Assembly: GCF_042427585.1 (NCBI RefSeq)
Contig: NZ_JBHMFC010000033.1
Location: forward strand, 1-64,000
Source: Pseudalgibacter ostreae
GTDB taxonomy: Bacteria; Bacteroidota; Bacteroidia; Flavobacteriales; Flavobacteriaceae
Direction: 5' to 3'
DNA length: 64,000 nucleotides
This document shows, piece after piece, positions 54,412 through 62,824 of this stretch. The number at the start of each line of letters is the position of its first letter. Within the stretch, counting starts at the first letter, position 1. A program made the position numbers and the translations under genes. The notes under the pieces were generated by a model. The model had not been told where the DNA came from. It ran no database searches and worked only from the letters and a program-made list of their open reading frames with translations.

Positions 54412-55089
54412 TTAATCCATATAAGAAACACGTCCACCAAATACCCTACTTTCATTTACAGTTTTAGGTTTTCCGTAAATAAATACGTTACCACCAGCTC
54501 TTATTTTAATATCTACTTGATCTGTGGCTTTTATATAAGCATCTCCAGCAGCTTTAATATCTATTTCTGTAGATTCTGTAGTAACGGCTTCTCCTTTATA
54601 GGTCCCTCCTGTTAATAAGTTTACAGTTTGTTTTTTCGCTTGGCCAGTTGCTGTAATATAACCACCTGAAACGGCTTTAATATTAGCATAGTTAACATCT
54701 ATATCTACTTTAATGCTAGCGCCTTCCTGTGCTTTTAAGTCTATTTCAAACTGTTTAATGGTATCTTTTGAGTTTACTTCGGATCCTTCATTAACATCAA
54801 TAGTTTCTAAATGAGTATAATACAGTTTTACTTGGGTTTGCTTACCATCAAATAGTTTTGAAATGCTCATTTTTATTTTTAAAATGCCATTTCTATTGGT
54901 TACCAATACATAGTCTTTGTCTTGGCCAGTAATAACCACTTTGTTTTCAGATGATTTTATTAATTCTACTTGAATTAAATCGTAAACCTTTACCTCTTTA
55001 AAAGCCTCTACGCTTTTTTCAATACCATTTTGGGCACTTACAAAAAAGGGGATAGACAAGGTTATGATAAGAGAACATAAAAATTTCAT
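54412..55089 (-). CDS. DUF2807 (head GIN domain) secreted protein
   Basis: A 225-residue protein starting at the ATG at 55089, with signal peptide MKFLCSLIITLSIPFFVSAQ; the frame is open nine codons further. The rest is a right-handed beta-solenoid-like DUF2807 domain (EAFKEVKVYDLIQVELIKSS, repeated AxG-type turns such as AVSGGYITATGQAKKQTVNL, and AAGDAYIKATDQVDIKIRAGG). Such proteins are common in Bacteroidota envelopes, with no firm function. The gene is a single unit between the sensor kinase and rnr. Confidence 0.85.
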   Translation of the reverse strand: MKFLCSLIITLSIPFFVSAQNGIEKSVEAFKEVKVYDLIQVELIKSSENKVVITGQDKDYVLVTNRNGILKIKMSISKLFDGKQTQVKLYYTHLETIDVNEGSEVNSKDTIKQFEIDLKAQEGASIKVDIDVNYANIKAVSGGYITATGQAKKQTVNLLTGGTYKGEAVTTESTEIDIKAAGDAYIKATDQVDIKIRAGGNVFIYGKPKTVNESRVFGGRVSYMD

Positions 55090-55189
55090 GATATCGTATT
55101 TTATATTTAAACGCAAATTATCAATAATTATTCCGCTTTTATTTACTTTAATAAAACATTATACTTTATAACTTTTATTTATTTAAATA

Positions 55190-57433
55190 TTAGACTTCAG
55201 TTTTTGCTTTTCCAATTAAATTAAAGTCAAGATGTTTTTTTACTAAATCCGTATTTTTAACTTTTACAATAACTTCATCACCAAGTTGATACATGGTTTT
55301 TGTATTTCTACCCACCATAGCATATTGATCTTGATCAAAAGTATAATGATCATCTTTCATATCACGTACGCTTACCATCCCTTCACATTTATTAGCTATA
55401 ATTTCTATATAAATGCCCCAATCGGTTACACCAGAAATAACACCTACAAAGGATTCATTTTTATGCGCTTCCATAAATTTAATTTGCATGTATTTAATAG
55501 AGTCGCGTTCTGCCTTAGTAGATAAATTTTCCATATTACTAGAATGGTTACATTTATCCTCATAAATAGCTTCATTGGCAGATTTTCCACCATCTAAATA
55601 GTGTTGTAATAAACGATGTACCATAACATCTGGATATCTTCGAATGGGCGATGTAAAATGCGTATAATAATCGAAAGCTAAACCGTAATGTCCAATATTA
55701 TCTGTAGTATATTCAGCCTTACTCATACTTCTAATGGTTAAGGTATCTACCAGATTTTGTTCTTTTTTACCATGAACCGATTTAAGTAAATTGTTAAGCG
55801 ATGCCGAGGTTGCTTTTTTATCCTTAAAATTAAGTTTATAGCCAAATTTTGAAACTATATTTTGCAAATTAGCGAGTTTAGTAACATCTGGCTCGTCGTG
55901 TACACGATAGATAAATGTTTTTTTAGGAGCTTGTTTTCCTATAAATTCTGCTACCTTTTTATTTGCCAATAACATAAACTCTTCAATAAGCTTATTGGCA
56001 TCTTTACTGGTTTTAAAGAACACACCTATTGGATTGGCTTGGGCATCCAATTCAAATTTAACTTCTACTTTATCAAAAGAAATAGCACCAGAACTCATAC
56101 GTTTAAGACGCATAATTTTAGCGAGCTCATCCATTTTTAAAATGGCTTGTGCAACTTCAGGAGAGGTATTATACGCCTTTCCAGAAATAGAAATATCTTC
56201 AGGAATAGCCGTATTTATTTTTTCTGCCTGATCAAGTACTTCACTACCCGATAGCTTATCATTGTTTTCTATAATTTCCTGTGCTTCCTCATAAGAGAAA
56301 CGCGCATCGCTATAGGTTACCGTTCTACCAAACCATTGGTCTTTTATTTCGGCTTTTTCATTTATTTGAAAAACTGCCGAAAAGGTAAACTTTTCTTCGT
56401 TAGGACGTAAAGAACAAGCATTATTAGAAAGGATCTCTGGTAACATAGGCACTACCCTATCTACAAGATAAACAGAAGTAGCACGCTCGTAAGCTTCATC
56501 ATCTAAAACGGTACCTTCTTGTACATAGTGAGACACGTCTGCAATGTGGATTCCTATTTCATATAAGCCATTTTTCAATACTTTAAAAGATAAAGCATCA
56601 TCAAAATCTTTAGCATCTTTAGGGTCTATGGTAAAGGTTAAATCTTGTCGCATATCACGACGCTTTGCTATTTCTTCGGCATTTATAGAGGTATCTAAGG
56701 TATTGGCAAAGTCTTCTACTTCCTTAGGAAAATCATGAGGTAAGCCATATTCGGCTAAAATAGAATGTATTTCTGTATTATGATCACCTGGTTTTCCAAG
56801 TACTTGAATCACTTTACCATGCGGAGAATCGGCTTTTTCGGGCCAATCTTCTAATTTCACCAATACTTTATCCCCATTTTCGGCATTATTAGTTTTAGAA
56901 ATGGGTACAAAAATATCTGTGTACATTTTATTACTATCTGCTACAACAAAAGCATAGTTATCATGTAATTGGATAACTCCAACATAGTCGCTTTTTTCTC
57001 TCTTTATAATAGTGGTTATTTCACCTTCTATTTTACCTTGTTTTCTTCGTTTATAAACATAAAATTCTACTTCATCACCATTTAAGGCTTTATTGATATT
57101 GTTGGATGCAATAAAAACATCGTCATCAAAATCGTCACTAATAATATAACCATTGCCCTTAGCGGCTAAATCTAATATTCCAGTGTGGTATTCTGTGTTA
57201 ACTATAGCTTTAAACTTACCACGTTCTACTTCTTCTATTTCTTTTTTACCTAAAAGATCATGCAGTTTTTTTATAATTTGATTTCTGCTACTGGCATCAT
57301 TGACACCTATTTTTGAAGCAATTTGTTTATAATTAAAAGCTTGATTTCTTTCTTTTTTTAAAATACTTAATATGGTATTTGTAAGATTGGAAATGCCTTT
57401 ACTTTTGGATTTCCCTTGTTTCTTTCTTGTCAT
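55190..57433 (-). CDS. rnr: Ribonuclease R (RNase II family)
   Basis: A 747-residue 3'-5' exoribonuclease that degrades structured RNA. It has an N-terminal helix-turn-helix-like region (ILKKERNQAFNYKQIASKIG), cold-shock domains (about 70-240) and the RNB catalytic domain with FTIDPKDAKDFDDALSF (the four-Asp metal site near residue 265-275). VHRLLQHYLDGG lies in the lower core, and a C-terminal S1 domain is at about 650-735 (FVGVISGVTDWGIYIEI). The Lys-rich N-terminus (MTRKKQGKSKSKG) is typical. Upstream lies the long gene-free AT-rich region. Confidence 0.96.
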   Translation of the reverse strand: MTRKKQGKSKSKGISNLTNTILSILKKERNQAFNYKQIASKIGVNDASSRNQIIKKLHDLLGKKEIEEVERGKFKAIVNTEYHTGILDLAAKGNGYIISDDFDDDVFIASNNINKALNGDEVEFYVYKRRKQGKIEGEITTIIKREKSDYVGVIQLHDNYAFVVADSNKMYTDIFVPISKTNNAENGDKVLVKLEDWPEKADSPHGKVIQVLGKPGDHNTEIHSILAEYGLPHDFPKEVEDFANTLDTSINAEEIAKRRDMRQDLTFTIDPKDAKDFDDALSFKVLKNGLYEIGIHIADVSHYVQEGTVLDDEAYERATSVYLVDRVVPMLPEILSNNACSLRPNEEKFTFSAVFQINEKAEIKDQWFGRTVTYSDARFSYEEAQEIIENNDKLSGSEVLDQAEKINTAIPEDISISGKAYNTSPEVAQAILKMDELAKIMRLKRMSSGAISFDKVEVKFELDAQANPIGVFFKTSKDANKLIEEFMLLANKKVAEFIGKQAPKKTFIYRVHDEPDVTKLANLQNIVSKFGYKLNFKDKKATSASLNNLLKSVHGKKEQNLVDTLTIRSMSKAEYTTDNIGHYGLAFDYYTHFTSPIRRYPDVMVHRLLQHYLDGGKSANEAIYEDKCNHSSNMENLSTKAERDSIKYMQIKFMEAHKNESFVGVISGVTDWGIYIEIIANKCEGMVSVRDMKDDHYTFDQDQYAMVGRNTKTMYQLGDEVIVKVKNTDLVKKHLDFNLIGKAKTEV

Positions 57434-57672
57434 GTAATTTTTGTAATCATATTGAATTTCTAAAGTTAATAGAAATTCTGTTATTAAATAGCAAGGTTTT
57501 AGGAGAAGATTTGCTATATATTTTATACAAAACTACAATTTTAATATTAAAACAATGTTTCTTAAAGATTATTAAATAAAAAACTTACATATAAATACCA
57601 TATTTTTATTTTTTAAAACATACTTAATAAATTGATAACCTTATTTTTATACCCATTTTATGGATTGGGTTT

Positions 57673-57680
57673 TACCTTTG
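57673..57680 (+). promoter_or_regulatory. Orphan TAnnTTTG element inside the gene-free region
   Basis: TACCTTTG is identical to the elements before tRNA-Cys and rpiB but has no gene downstream for 850 bases. It could drive an untranslated RNA, or occur by chance. Confidence 0.3.
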
Positions 57681-57955
57681 TAGTATACACTAATTTAGAA
57701 CCAAATGCTATATTTAAAATTTTCTTTTTCTATGATCCAAAATAAGTAACATCACTATTCTCTTATGCTAAATAAAAAGAATATCTTAAGTTATATTTTG
57801 AGGCTTTATTTATACCAACCTCATGTTTTACTTGATTTTAAAAGTGGTAGACATAGTACTAAAAGCAAAAGGAATGTTGTTCCCCTATCTTTATTTTAGT
57901 TTAAAAGAAATCAAAAAAAGTTTAAAAGCATTCAAAAAAAAATCTAAAATTAGAG

Positions 57956-57964
57956 TTATCCACA
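57956..57964 (+). promoter_or_regulatory. DnaA box
   Basis: TTATCCACA is a perfect match to the DnaA consensus TTATNCACA, within the gene-free AT-rich region. A single 9-mer can occur by chance. Confidence 0.45.
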
Positions 57965-58523
57965 TTATATATTATATAATTAGTTTTCTTTTAAAATTTA
58001 AAAAAATAAATGGTGGTTATTATAGCTTGTTAATAGCGGTATAACTTTTTGGTATTTTATTTTGTTTGTAATGAATTGGTAGTCTATTAAGAAGTAATTA
58101 ACAATGAAAATGAATTTAAAGACTTTATAATTAATGATTTTGATATTTATTTAAACAGTTGTTAACAACCAAAGTTAACAGCTTTTTAGTTATAACTTTT
58201 TAAATTTTGATGTTTATAGTTACCGCTTTTGGATATGATAATTTTGATAAAGAAAGTGATTTAAAAATTAGGTTTTTAAAGCTTAGTTTTTGATTGGAAA
58301 ATTTATTGGATTATCATAATTAAACTTTTAGAAAGTAATAAACACTTATTAACAAGTCATGCACAGAATAGTACACATGTTAATAAACCCTAAATGATTT
58401 CCATTGTTAATAACACCTTGTACCTATATATTAATGGGTTACATTTTTAAATCAATGCTTTAGGCGGTTTCGTATTAAAAAACTAGACTAATATATAAAT
58501 AGCAATCTAAATTCTTAATTTAC

Positions 58524-58531
58524 TACCTTTG
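58524..58531 (+). promoter_or_regulatory. rpiB: TAnnTTTG -7 element of the rpiB operon
   Basis: TACCTTTG, with the ATG 28 bases downstream at 58559. It overlaps the upstream in-frame ATG at 58529 and so rules it out as a start. Confidence 0.6.
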
Positions 58532-58558
58532 TATAAGGACACTTTAATATATACGATA

Positions 58559-58993
58559 ATGACCATCTCCATAGGAAACGACCACGCAGGAACGGATTAT
58601 AAATTAGCCATTGTAAAATATTTAGAATCGAAAGGTTATACCATAAATAACCATGGTACAGATTCTGAAAACAGTGTAGATTATGCCGATTATGTACATC
58701 CAGTTGCAGAAGATGTTGAAAACAATATTTCAGAATTTGGTATTTTAATTTGTGGCAGTGCTAATGGTGTTGCTATGACGGCAAATAAACATCAAAAGAT
58801 AAGGGCCGGCTTATGTTGGAACAAAGAAATTGTACAGCTTATTAGGAGCCATAATAACGCGAATATATTATGTATTCCGGCACGATTTACAGCCATTCAT
58901 CAAGCAGTTGAGATGGTTGATGTATTTTTAAACACAGCATTTGAAGGCGGTAGGCACCAAAATCGCATAGATAAGATTCCATTATCTTGTTAA
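58559..58993 (+). CDS. rpiB: Ribose-5-phosphate isomerase B
   Basis: A 144-residue cytosolic enzyme that interconverts ribose-5-phosphate and ribulose-5-phosphate (LacAB/RpiB family). It begins MTISIGNDHAGTDYKLAI with the conserved NDHAG (usual SDHAG), has the active-site segment ILICGSANGVAMTANK (catalytic Cys; CGSGxG in most homologues, Ala in place of the second Gly) and RSHNNANILCIPAR. The start at 58559 is preferred over the in-frame ATG at 58529, which lies inside the promoter. The stop is directly followed by the ATG of the transporter gene, so they form an operon. Confidence 0.93.
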   Translation: MTISIGNDHAGTDYKLAIVKYLESKGYTINNHGTDSENSVDYADYVHPVAEDVENNISEFGILICGSANGVAMTANKHQKIRAGLCWNKEIVQLIRSHNNANILCIPARFTAIHQAVEMVDVFLNTAFEGGRHQNRIDKIPLSC

Positions 58994-59908
58994 ATGCACC
59001 ATCACAGCCATACACATTCGCATCATCATAACGACTTAAAGGGACGGAACCTCCTTATTTCTATTTTTTTAAATGTTATCATTACTATATCACAAATTAT
59101 TGGTGGTATAGTATCGGGAAGTTTAGCTTTATTAAGTGATGCATTGCACAATTTTAGCGATGTACTCTCTTTGGTGGTGAGTTATGTGGCCAATAAGTTA
59201 TCAAAACAACAAGCATCCATTCACCGTACCTTTGGTTATAAACGCGCCGAAATTTTAGCAGCTTTTATAAATGCGTCTACATTAATGATTGTAGCGGTTT
59301 TATTGATCATTGAGGCTTTTAAACGATTTCAAAATCCACAGATAATAGAATCTAATCTTGTTATTTGGCTATCTGTTTTAGGTATTGTGGCCAATGGATT
59401 AAGTGTGTTGCTGTTAAAGAAAGATTCTAAAGCCAACATGAATATGAAAAGTGCTTACCTGCACTTGTTAACAGATATGATGGCGAGCGTTGCCGTATTG
59501 ATAGGAGGCTTGCTAATGAAGTATTATCAAATGTATTGGATAGATAGTGTCCTTACTTTTGCTATAGCGCTATATTTAATTTATATGGGTTTCGATCTAC
59601 TTAAAGATTCTACTAAAGTATTGATGTTATTTACCCCAAATACCATTCCTATAAAGAAAATAGTAGCAGAAATAAACGCGTTCCAGTCTATTAAAAATGT
59701 ACATCATGTTCATGTTTGGCAACTTAACGAAGAAGAAATCCATTTAGAAGCCCATATCGATTTTCATGAAGATATTACTTTATCTCAATTTGATGTTATT
59801 TTGCATAAAATAGAAGCTTTTTTATATGATGAATACGATATTAATCATGTAAATATTCAACCAGAATTTGGGAAAGATGATGCCAAGGATATAATTGTTC
59901 AAGATTAG
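58994..59908 (+). CDS. Cation diffusion facilitator (zinc/cadmium-type efflux)
   Basis: A 304-residue inner-membrane antiporter with six helices. The N-terminus MHHHSHTHSHHHNDLK is His-rich, as in zinc-handling members. The metal sites are visible in helix 2 (SDALHNFSD) and helix 5 (HLLTDMMAS), each with the H-x3-D pattern of zinc-selective CDFs. The C-terminal cytoplasmic domain has VHHVHVWQLNEEEIHLEAH. It should export Zn2+ or a related ion. It starts at the base after the rpiB stop. The link between the two functions is not obvious. Confidence 0.93.
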   Translation: MHHHSHTHSHHHNDLKGRNLLISIFLNVIITISQIIGGIVSGSLALLSDALHNFSDVLSLVVSYVANKLSKQQASIHRTFGYKRAEILAAFINASTLMIVAVLLIIEAFKRFQNPQIIESNLVIWLSVLGIVANGLSVLLLKKDSKANMNMKSAYLHLLTDMMASVAVLIGGLLMKYYQMYWIDSVLTFAIALYLIYMGFDLLKDSTKVLMLFTPNTIPIKKIVAEINAFQSIKNVHHVHVWQLNEEEIHLEAHIDFHEDITLSQFDVILHKIEAFLYDEYDINHVNIQPEFGKDDAKDIIVQD

Positions 59909-59984
59909 TTTTTAAGCGAACAACCCTAATATTAGTATAAGCATGTTTTTATTTATATGAATTAATACCTATGAGGATATGATT

Positions 59985-59992
59985 TAGCTTTG
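59985..59992 (+). promoter_or_regulatory. TAnnTTTG -7 element of the ElaA-like gene
   Basis: TAGCTTTG lies 25 bases before the ATG at 60018. Confidence 0.5.
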
Positions 59993-60017
59993 ATTGAAAA
60001 GTATTAAAAAGAAATTT

Positions 60018-60461
60018 ATGATAAAAATAGAAGTTAAGTCTTTTAATGAATTAACCACAAAAGAATTATACGATGTATTACAACTGCGCAGCGAGGTGTT
60101 TGTGGTAGAACAAGATTGTGTATATCAAGATTTAGATGGTAATGACGAAAAAGCATTCCATATTTTAGGTATAAAAAATAATCGTATTATAGCTTATACC
60201 CGAATTTTTAAACCAGGCGATTATTTTACAGACGCCAGCATCGGTAGGGTAGCAGTGGCTAAAAATGAACGCCGGTATTCATACGGAATGGATATTATGA
60301 AGGCTTCAATAAAGGCTATCCATACCCATTTTAAGGAAACCACTATCAAGGTTTCCGCACAAACTTATTTAAGAGAATTTTATAAAAAATTTGGATTTAA
60401 AGCCATCGGTGATACCTATCTTGAAGATAATATACCGCATATCGCTATGATAAAAAAGTAA
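60018..60461 (+). CDS. ElaA-like GNAT acetyltransferase
   Basis: A 147-residue protein with the ElaA pattern: KELYDVLQLRSEVFVVEQDC near residue 14, then YQDLDGNDEKAFHILG and the acetyl-CoA binding block IGRVAVAKNERRYSYGMDIM. It ends with EFYKKFGFKAIGDTYLEDNI. Start chosen at 60018 because it follows the promoter and matches homologues; the frame is open to 59994. The substrate of ElaA proteins is unknown. It converges on the leucine-rich gene with one base between the stops and no visible terminator. Confidence 0.88.
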   Translation: MIKIEVKSFNELTTKELYDVLQLRSEVFVVEQDCVYQDLDGNDEKAFHILGIKNNRIIAYTRIFKPGDYFTDASIGRVAVAKNERRYSYGMDIMKASIKAIHTHFKETTIKVSAQTYLREFYKKFGFKAIGDTYLEDNIPHIAMIKK

Positions 60462-60462
60462 T

Positions 60463-61896
60463 TTATCGCTTTAAAGTAAAATAACCTTTTAGGATTTTTC
60501 CAGAAACAAGGGTAATGAGATACCAGTAGTCATCAGTATTTAAAAGCTGTCCATTAAAAGTACCATTCCAACCAGAGGAATTTGGATACAATGTTTTTAA
60601 AAGTTTTCCATAGCGGTTGTAGATGGCAATATTTTTAATAGCACCTGCTTGGTCTATAACGTTCCAACTGTCGTGGTTTCCATCATTATTAGGTGTAAAA
60701 TACTTAGGGATAAAAAAATCATTAGGGTTCACCAATATATTAAAAGTAGTTTCATTGCTATTACAAGAAGAATTTGCATAAATATAAAGCGTTTGTGAGG
60801 TCGTTATGATATCACCAGCACTCCATGCTTTCCCTTGTCCTTGAGGTTCTGTAAAATACGAGCCATGGACCAAAACAGGTAAGGTATAAGAGGTTTTCAC
60901 TACAGCGTTATTCAATTTATCTACGTTTACAAAGTTTTGGCATTCTTCTGCATGTGTTACAAAATTAAAAAAAGAAGCAGGTAACCATTCATTGCGATGC
61001 GCTGAAATAGGATCGGCCACCACACATTCCAAATCGGGATTTGATGAAAAATCTATAGCATTTAACATATTATTATTTCCGTTTTTTACATTTAAAAAAC
61101 ATAGTGAATTGTAACTACAGTTTAAATCCTTTAATAAAAGATGTTTAGATACATCTAATTTTAAAAGCTGATTAAAAGCACAATTTAAGTGTATTAATCC
61201 ATTGGTATCCAAAGTATTTAAACTGGTAATTTTGTTGTTTTTACAGTTTAAAAAAGACAGTTTAGCTAAGCGCTCAATGGCAAGTGTTTTTAAGAGGTTA
61301 TTGGCACATTCCAAGCGATTTAAGTCTGTGTTATTCCATAAATCTAAGTTTGTTATTTGGTTATCGCTACACACCAATATGTTTAAGGTTTTATTTTCTG
61401 ATGTGTTTAAGGTTTTTAATAGATTATTATCACAAACCAAAGCAATCAAATGTTTGTTTTTTGAAACGTCTATAGATGTCAATTGATTATAAGCACACCA
61501 CAGGATGTTAAGGTTTTCATTTTTAGAAACTTCTAGAGTGGTTAATTTATTTGTATTACAGAACAACTGTTTTAGAAACAGGTTATTAGAGGTGTTTAAG
61601 CTGGTTAAATTATTGTTTTCACAGTTTAAAACGGTAAGTGAAGTAAAATTTTCAATTCCTGTTAAATCGGATATATTTTGGTTCGTAACATCTAAATTTT
61701 TAATACCGCTAATATTTGCAGTGGGTACAGAGCCATTAAGAGGGCCGGAATCATAACCTAAATCAATTAAAGCTTGTTCAAAATTAAGGTCTGGAATAGC
61801 AGTATTTTGAGAAAAACCAGAAAAAAGGCCTAGATTCAAAAACAGAAAAACCAGAACGGTTTTATAATTTATATATGGAAAAATAGTGCAAGCCAT
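60463..61896 (-). CDS. Secreted leucine-rich-repeat protein with type B T9SS domain
   Basis: 477 residues. A signal peptide ends GFSQ, and a short capping region starts IPDLNFEQALIDLGYDSG. About eleven repeats of about 21 residues follow, of the pattern L-x-x-L-x-C-x-x-N-x-L-x-x-L-x-x-S-x-N, at about 65-290 (LNCENNNLTSLNTSNNLFLK). A beta-domain comes next, and the C-terminus is a gliding-motility-type T9SS B domain (FIPKYFTPNNDGNHDSWNV to ILKGYFTLKR). The repeats suggest protein-protein or surface binding. It lies 3 bases downstream of the OmpA-domain gene and is likely co-transcribed and possibly linked in function. Confidence 0.9.
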   Translation of the reverse strand: MACTIFPYINYKTVLVFLFLNLGLFSGFSQNTAIPDLNFEQALIDLGYDSGPLNGSVPTANISGIKNLDVTNQNISDLTGIENFTSLTVLNCENNNLTSLNTSNNLFLKQLFCNTNKLTTLEVSKNENLNILWCAYNQLTSIDVSKNKHLIALVCDNNLLKTLNTSENKTLNILVCSDNQITNLDLWNNTDLNRLECANNLLKTLAIERLAKLSFLNCKNNKITSLNTLDTNGLIHLNCAFNQLLKLDVSKHLLLKDLNCSYNSLCFLNVKNGNNNMLNAIDFSSNPDLECVVADPISAHRNEWLPASFFNFVTHAEECQNFVNVDKLNNAVVKTSYTLPVLVHGSYFTEPQGQGKAWSAGDIITTSQTLYIYANSSCNSNETTFNILVNPNDFFIPKYFTPNNDGNHDSWNVIDQAGAIKNIAIYNRYGKLLKTLYPNSSGWNGTFNGQLLNTDDYWYLITLVSGKILKGYFTLKR

Positions 61897-61899
61897 ACG

Positions 61900-62757
61900 T
61901 TATAGATTCTCATCTTTTATGTAGGTAATAATCAGTTCCACGCGTCTGTCAAACTTGGGGTCGCCACCTAAAGGGAATTTTCGGCGCATGCCCAAATAGC
62001 GCATCCGTTTTTTGTCAATTCCTTTTTTCTCAAAATAATCGTAAATATATTTGGCGCGTGCTAGGGAGAGGTTGTGTTTTTTTGTTTTTTTATCAACGGC
62101 ATCGCGAGTATAAGGCGTACAGCACACATGCCCTTGGATGCTAAAATAAATACCATTACGCTTAACGAGAATATCGGCAATAGCTTCTAAAGTTTTTTTG
62201 GATTCTGCTTTAGGATAACTATAACCATTGGTAAAGTAAATGTTTTCTAGCGTTAATGTATCGCCCACTTTTAAATCGCCTTTTAAAAGATGGACTGCCG
62301 ATTTTATATGGTTTTTAACAACGTGAACATTTTCTGCTCTTATGGGAGTTGGAGGCTTTGGTTTAACAATAATGGATACTTTTCTGTTTTGGCCTCGCGT
62401 TTTTAACAGATTTATATCTTCTATTTTTTTTAATAAAATCTGTCCTTTTCCATCAACATTAGATATTAAAGCTTCATTTATATCATGATTTGAAAAAATA
62501 GATTTTATAGCATCTGCACGTTGTTGGGAAAGGATTAAGTTATAATTGGCCGCACCAGTATCATCACAAAACCCAAAAATAGAAATAGAAGCAATCTCAA
62601 GCGTTTTTAAAGTGGAAATGAACGTTAGTAAACGATTTTCTTCATAAGAGGCTACTTGATGCTTATCTGTATCAAAATAAACGTCGTGGGTTAATTCCTT
62701 TAGTGAAAAAATAAGATTACAACAACAACATATTGTAAATACGATTAATTTGTTCAT
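61900..62757 (-). CDS. Periplasmic protein with two OmpA-like domains
   Basis: 285 residues. The N-terminus carries a hydrophobic signal with four consecutive Cys (FTICCCCNLIF), possibly a lipoprotein or a Cys-rich signal peptide. Two OmpA C-terminal-type peptidoglycan-binding domains follow, at about 25-130 (ISIFGFCDDTGAANYNLILS, QNRKVSIIV) and about 165-280 (IQGHVCCTPYTRD, LSLARAKYIYDYF, FDRRVELIIT). The typical N-terminal beta-barrel is absent. Both halves keep the G-x-x-D/T...A...R core, so the protein may bridge peptidoglycan and another partner. The neighbours suggest work with the T9SS leucine-rich protein. Confidence 0.82.
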   Translation of the reverse strand: MNKLIVFTICCCCNLIFSLKELTHDVYFDTDKHQVASYEENRLLTFISTLKTLEIASISIFGFCDDTGAANYNLILSQQRADAIKSIFSNHDINEALISNVDGKGQILLKKIEDINLLKTRGQNRKVSIIVKPKPPTPIRAENVHVVKNHIKSAVHLLKGDLKVGDTLTLENIYFTNGYSYPKAESKKTLEAIADILVKRNGIYFSIQGHVCCTPYTRDAVDKKTKKHNLSLARAKYIYDYFEKKGIDKKRMRYLGMRRKFPLGGDPKFDRRVELIITYIKDENL

Positions 62758-62824
62758 TATCAGTAGGCTTAAAATAAGCTTAAAGATACTTTTTAATTAA
62801 TACGCATACTAAAATTAGAGTTAT

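Larger units (their letters stand above)
57434..58523. other. 1.1-kb AT-rich gene-free region with DnaA-box-like motifs (candidate replication origin)
   Basis: No credible gene lies between rnr and rpiB. The minus-strand rnr and plus-strand rpiB point away from it. It contains a perfect DnaA box TTATCCACA (57956-57964). A cluster of the related nonamer TTATTAACA or its complement TGTTAATAA follows at 58346-58354, 58378-58386 and 58405-58413. Variants lie at 58028-58036, 58095-58103 and 58159-58168 (the palindrome TTGTTAACAA). Long AT tracts lie between them. These are features of an oriC. Two parS-like sites lie about 51-53 kb away. It remains a hypothesis. Confidence 0.35.

Noticed and set aside
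57823..58044. 73-codon open frame in the gene-free region
   Set aside because: Low-complexity Lys/Ile/Leu composition typical of AT-rich non-coding DNA, no promoter or homologous look.
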